9,209 nt of DNA from Alphaproteobacteria bacterium UBA2723 (GTDB lineage Bacteria > Pseudomonadota > Alphaproteobacteria > RF32 > CAG-239): NCBI GenBank assembly GCA_002353835.1, contig DEKL01000133.1, forward strand, positions 3,006 to 12,214, in the 5' to 3' direction. The translations under genes and the position numbers were made by a program. Positions 6,124 to 9,209 of this stretch are shown here, in pieces; position 1 is the stretch's first letter, and the number at the start of each line of letters is the position of its first letter. Below the pieces are notes generated by a model. It saw only the letters and a program-made list of their open reading frames with translations, ran no database searches and was not told where the DNA came from.

Positions 6124-7035
6124 CTATTCCCATACGGCACGGATTTTAAGCACATGAACCCGCTCTTTATCGGCTTTTGACAGTTTCACATAATCTTTTT
6201 CGGTCGTCACCAACGAAAGCCCGTTATCTTCCGCCTCTTTAACCATTTTCTCCACATCTTCTGCCCGATAATTGTAATGGTCAGAAAAATCATGAGTTAC
6301 CACAACATCATACCCTAAGTCTTGCAAAGTGCGGTAAAATTTCTCCGGATGGCCGATACCCGCAAATGCTAAAACACGTTTATTTTTCAAATCAAACGGC
6401 AATGCTTCAATTCTGCCGAAATAGACCGGCAACCTGCATTGTTTGGCCAATCCGGTTTCATCTTTGCCCATAATAAGGATATATTGCGCACGTTTTTCAC
6501 CGTTTTCAAGTGTTTCGCGCAACGGTCCTGCCGGAATAATCTTGCCGTTACCGATACCCGTCTTCCCGTCAAAAACAAGCCAACTTTCATCTTTATAAAG
6601 CCCCGGATTTTGAAAACCGTCATCCATAATGATAATATCAGCCCCCATCTTTTCGGCAAGTTTAGCCCCCTCTTCACGCTTCGGGGTAATAATTGTCGGC
6701 GCGACACCGGCCAAAAGTCTTGCCTCATCACCTGTTTCTTCAGCAGTATGCCTGCCTAAATCCACCACAATATTTTTGAGTTTTCCCTTATAGCCGCGCG
6801 TTACAAAAAAGACTTTTTTTCCTTCTTTCAAATATTTTTCGGCCATAGCCATCGCCACCGGTGTTTTGCCGACACCGCCGGCTGTAATATTCCCGATACA
6901 AATCACTTTTGCTTTTGCATGATACGGCTGCCGCATTCTTAAACGTAACTGCGTAGCAACACCGTAAAGCCACGCCAAAGGCATCAACATTTTTGCTTGC
7001 CAACCGTTATATGCCCAAAAACGCGGCGTTTTCAT
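6124..7035 (-). CDS. lpxK: Tetraacyldisaccharide 4'-kinase (lipid A 4'-kinase)
   Basis: LpxK transfers the gamma-phosphate of ATP to the 4' position of the tetraacyl disaccharide, giving lipid IVA, on the cytoplasmic face of the inner membrane. Residues 12-30 form the N-terminal hydrophobic, membrane-associating helix. The P-loop is GNITAGGVGKTP (48-59), with Lys57 and Thr58. Further family landmarks are TGDEA (101-105), DDGFQ (138-142), GNGKIIPAGPLRE (162-174), AFAGIGHPEKF (223-233), HDFSDHYNY (248-256, where many members have DHH) and TTEKDYVKL (277-285). At 303 residues it is slightly short: it ends at LKIRAVWE, while many homologues carry some 20 more residues, so the tail is trimmed without loss of a core motif. 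The start overlaps the waaA stop by one base (TAATG), and AGGAG sits eight bases upstream within waaA, implying translational coupling. It is the last gene of the lipid A unit. Confidence 0.95.
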   Translation of the reverse strand: MKTPRFWAYNGWQAKMLMPLAWLYGVATQLRLRMRQPYHAKAKVICIGNITAGGVGKTPVAMAMAEKYLKEGKKVFFVTRGYKGKLKNIVVDLGRHTAEETGDEARLLAGVAPTIITPKREEGAKLAEKMGADIIIMDDGFQNPGLYKDESWLVFDGKTGIGNGKIIPAGPLRETLENGEKRAQYILIMGKDETGLAKQCRLPVYFGRIEALPFDLKNKRVLAFAGIGHPEKFYRTLQDLGYDVVVTHDFSDHYNYRAEDVEKMVKEAEDNGLSLVTTEKDYVKLSKADKERVHVLKIRAVWE

Positions 7036-8297
7036 TATTTTAGCTCCTGCTTTAAGGCTTGGCTGATACCGTCTAACACGCTGGACTCTTTAACCGTCCA
7101 TTGATAAGCAGCCTCTTGACGTTCTTTTAATAAGCTTTCGTCCCTGAGCAAGTTAATTGTTTCCTCTACCACATCAACCGCATTTTGTACCTGCCATACG
7201 GCATGTGCTGCCTGCGCTCTTGCTAACATTTCGGTAAAATTATGCATATACGGACCGACCAACACGGCATTTTTTGCTCGTGCCGGCTCCATAAAATTCT
7301 GCCCTCCGTGGCTGATAAGCGAACCGCCGACAAAAGAAACCTGCGCTAATTGATACCACAATCCCATTTCGCCAATTGTATCGGCAACATATACATCTGT
7401 ATCCGCATGAATTTCGCCCCCTTTAGAACGAAGCTCAGCCTTAAAGCCCCTGCGTTCCAACATATCACGAATTTCTGCCCCGCGGTGCGGATGACGCGGT
7501 GCCAACAAAATCAACACCTGAGGCACTGCCTGTTGTAATGTCTTAAAATGGATTGAAAGCTGATCCTCTTCATTATCATGTGTAGAACTGACGAAAAATA
7601 CCGGACGATTGCCAATAACTTCCTTTAATTCTTTTAATTTCACTTCATCAACCGGTAACGGCACACCGGCATATTTTAAGTTACCGAAACAGGCCGCCTT
7701 CTTTGCGCCCAGAAACAACAATCTTCTTTTATCCTGCTCGGACTGTCCCAAACAAAAAGAGAAACAATCTAAAATTTCCTTAGCAATAAACTTAACTTTT
7801 TTCCAGATTTCAAAAGACTTATCGGAAATACGCCCGTTTACCAACACCAACGGAATATGCCGTCTGTGTGTTTCGGAAAGTAAAGACGGCCACAACTCGG
7901 ATTCAAACCACAACACCGCATCCGGCTTAAAATGGTTTAATAATCTTTTTGCAAATTTCGGCGTATCAAATACAATAAACTGATGAAAAGCCCGCTCCGG
8001 TAATCTCTTTTCCATAATTTCGGCAGAGGTAACCGTACCGGTCGTCACCAAAATAGATAAATCCTTATCTTCTCTTAAAAGTTTATCAATTAATGGCAAC
8101 ATGGAAATAGCCTCACCCACGGAAGCCCCGTGCATCCAAAACAATTTCCCCGCCGGACGCGGACGCTTATACAGCCCCAAACGTTCATTAAATCTGAGCG
8201 GATGTTCCTTGCCTTCTTTTTTTCGCTTAGGAATATAAGTTATCCGAAGTATCGGAAAAATTAAAGTTATCAATATTCTGTAAACTTGTATAAACAT
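7035..8297 (-). CDS. waaA: 3-deoxy-D-manno-octulosonic acid (Kdo) transferase
   Basis: WaaA (KdtA) transfers Kdo from CMP-Kdo to lipid IVA at the cytoplasmic face of the inner membrane, the first step of the LPS inner core. At 420 residues the length is typical. Residues 1-22 are a hydrophobic membrane anchor. The N-terminal GT-B half carries HGASVGE (56-62), whose Glu62 corresponds to the catalytic base, then ESELWP (132-137) and GRISDKS (155-161). The C-terminal nucleotide-sugar half has GNLKY (205-209), STHDNEE (238-244), APRHPHR (266-272), DTIGEMGLWY (306-315) and GGQNFMEPA (331-339). The family often reads GGHN in the last motif; GGQN is the form I associate with alphaproteobacteria. AGAGGA lies six bases before the ATG at 8297 and fixes the start. 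The gene is 22 bp behind the acyltransferase gene and overlaps lpxK by one base. Whether one or two Kdo units are added cannot be told from sequence. Confidence 0.95.
   Translation of the reverse strand: MFIQVYRILITLIFPILRITYIPKRKKEGKEHPLRFNERLGLYKRPRPAGKLFWMHGASVGEAISMLPLIDKLLREDKDLSILVTTGTVTSAEIMEKRLPERAFHQFIVFDTPKFAKRLLNHFKPDAVLWFESELWPSLLSETHRRHIPLVLVNGRISDKSFEIWKKVKFIAKEILDCFSFCLGQSEQDKRRLLFLGAKKAACFGNLKYAGVPLPVDEVKLKELKEVIGNRPVFFVSSTHDNEEDQLSIHFKTLQQAVPQVLILLAPRHPHRGAEIRDMLERRGFKAELRSKGGEIHADTDVYVADTIGEMGLWYQLAQVSFVGGSLISHGGQNFMEPARAKNAVLVGPYMHNFTEMLARAQAAHAVWQVQNAVDVVEETINLLRDESLLKERQEAAYQWTVKESSVLDGISQALKQELK
7044..7048 (-). promoter_or_regulatory. Shine-Dalgarno of lpxK inside the end of waaA
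   Basis: AGGAG on the minus strand lies eight bases before the lpxK ATG (7035-7033), within the last codons of waaA. The waaA stop TAA (7037-7035) and the lpxK ATG share one base. This arrangement supports termination-reinitiation coupling of the two enzymes and fixes the lpxK start. Confidence 0.75.
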
Positions 8298-8319
8298 AAA
8301 TCATCCTCTCCCTGATAAA

Positions 8320-9090
8320 TCAGCGTTTTCCCCGCAACCTGTGTTGATGTCTGTCTTGCTTTGTACTATTCCCCGGCTTAATTTCGGGTAAACCGCATTT
8401 TTTATCTGCCGTAAAAGTCAAAGAATTAAGCTCATCTTCAAACTGCTGGCGTAAACTTTCCATCATATCTTCATCAGCATCACTCGGCACAAACATCGGC
8501 TTTGTTCCGTAAACGATACCTTTCTGAAACAGCTTTGGCAACAACATGGCATCCCAGCTTTTTTTAATCACTTTAGCATTTTCACTGCTGTACGTAAAGC
8601 CCATAATCGGCTTGCCTGTCATCTTGGCAAAGTAAATAACGCTTTTATGAAGCCGCATATTCGGTCCGCGCGGTCCGTCGGAAATAAGCGAAACAACCGT
8701 CCCCTTTTCCAATTCTTTGATAATTTCCATCGCCGCCGTTGTTGCATTTCTGTCTGAAGAACCATCAATACTCAAGATATGATATTTCGCTAAAAGGCTT
8801 GCAATAATTCTGCCGTCATGATGCGGAGAAACCAACGCTTTCATCTGTCTGGTATTGCGCCAAAAAAACGGCAACATTAAAGCGCGCCCGTGCCATGCCA
8901 CAAAGATACCGCCGTCATTTTCGGCAATTAAGTTTTCAAATTCCTGTTGCCCGTGAACTTCAAATTTTCCGGTCTTACCGACAAGCCACGTATAAATATA
9001 TGCCATCAATGCTATTGTATTAAGCACCGGACGTGTCCGCCCCACCCATTTGATACTGTGTTTAACATAATGTCTTAAACTTCTTTGCAT
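8320..9090 (-). CDS. DUF374 lysophospholipid acyltransferase-like protein (LpxJ-like late lipid A acyltransferase candidate)
   Basis: This 256-residue protein belongs to the DUF374 acyltransferase group. A hydrophobic segment at about 22-37 would anchor it to the inner membrane. Family signatures are FVAWHGRALMLPFF (63-76), SPHHDGRIIA (88-97), IDGSSDRNATTAAMEII (108-124) and ISDGPRGPNMRLHKSVIYFA (136-155), followed by TGKPIMGF. In Helicobacter and Campylobacter a DUF374 protein (LpxJ) acts as a late lipid A acyltransferase in place of LpxL or LpxM. The position directly before waaA and lpxK suggests a similar job here, but this is inference because DUF374 members are widely annotated only as acyltransferases. 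The C-terminus (about 228-256) is basic and unlike the core. The start has AAAGGG four bases upstream of the ATG. The gene lies 36 bp behind the preceding partial gene and 22 bp before waaA on the same strand. Confidence 0.88.
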   Translation of the reverse strand: MQRSLRHYVKHSIKWVGRTRPVLNTIALMAYIYTWLVGKTGKFEVHGQQEFENLIAENDGGIFVAWHGRALMLPFFWRNTRQMKALVSPHHDGRIIASLLAKYHILSIDGSSDRNATTAAMEIIKELEKGTVVSLISDGPRGPNMRLHKSVIYFAKMTGKPIMGFTYSSENAKVIKKSWDAMLLPKLFQKGIVYGTKPMFVPSDADEDMMESLRQQFEDELNSLTFTADKKCGLPEIKPGNSTKQDRHQHRLRGKR

Positions 9091-9126
9091 ATATTACCCT
9101 TTAATACTTTGTTTTAAAAAGAAAAA

Positions 9127-9209
9127 CTAACAGGCGCTTTTAAGTCGTTTTAAGGTTTCCTCTTTTCCCAAGACCTCGGCAATTTCGCTCGCCCCGCCCG
9201 GCGTTGTTT
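9127..9209 (-). CDS. C-terminal end of an unidentified protein (partial)
   Basis: One minus-strand frame is open from the right edge to a TAG at 9127-9129. It gives 26 residues that begin TTPGGASEIAEVLGKEE and end LKRLKSAC. The other two frames contain early stops and less protein-like sequence, and the composition of this frame fits the neighbouring genes. It would be the upstream member of the acyltransferase-waaA-lpxK unit, 36 bp from the acyltransferase start, with no terminator between. PGG followed by an EIAEVL helix faintly recalls the C-terminus of Kdo-8-phosphate phosphatase (KdsC), but 26 residues are too few to name it. Confidence 0.6.
   Translation of the reverse strand, partial: TTPGGASEIAEVLGKEETLKRLKSAC

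Noticed and set aside
6387..7003. Alternative-frame open frames within lpxK on both strands
   Set aside because: LpxK motifs run uninterrupted through the whole region; the others are shadow frames.
7350..7983. Plus-strand open frames opposite waaA
   Set aside because: WaaA family motifs cover the minus strand from end to end, so these are antisense shadows.

Overview
The window looks like a chromosomal segment of a low-GC Gram-negative bacterium. It carries three lipid A/Kdo genes in the order acyltransferase, waaA, lpxK. That order, together with the WaaA 'GGQN' motif and the LpxK style, suggests an uncultured, possibly host-associated alphaproteobacterium. This placement is inferred from gene order and protein character, not from a search.

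Positions 1-2265 (minus strand) hold a two-gene unit of accessory character. A RhuM/Fic-DOC fusion protein is followed 10 bp later by an exported ankyrin-repeat protein that runs off the left edge. The ribosome binding site of the ankyrin gene overlaps the stop codon of the Fic gene. The ankyrin gene is visibly more AT-rich than the genes to its right and is built from DNA repeats of about 102 bp.

Positions 2357-2708 (minus strand) form a compact single-gene unit: a near-consensus promoter, an 82-residue orphan protein and a strong intrinsic terminator. It is transcribed away from lon. lon (2891-5341, plus strand) encodes a full-length ATP-dependent protease with an intact Ser-Lys dyad. Its Walker A motif reads GAPGVDKT, where the family has GxPGVGKT. 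The usual alphaproteobacterial neighbours clpX and hupB are absent.

Positions 5360-6110 (plus strand) hold a near-perfect sigma-70 promoter driving a 230-residue hydrophilic orphan protein. It converges on lpxK with only 13 bp between the stop codons.

Positions 6124-9209 (minus strand) form an apparent operon for lipid A and inner-core assembly. In transcription order it contains the C-terminus of an unidentified protein, a DUF374 acyltransferase (possible late lipid A acyltransferase, LpxJ-like), waaA (Kdo transferase) and lpxK (lipid A 4'-kinase). waaA and lpxK overlap by one base (TAATG). LpxK phosphorylates the disaccharide, WaaA adds Kdo, and the DUF374 enzyme plausibly adds a secondary acyl chain.

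No tRNA, rRNA, CRISPR array, insertion sequence or attachment site was recognised. The most notable observations are the altered Lon P-loop, the RhuM-Fic/ankyrin gene pair and two orphan genes with strong promoters of their own.
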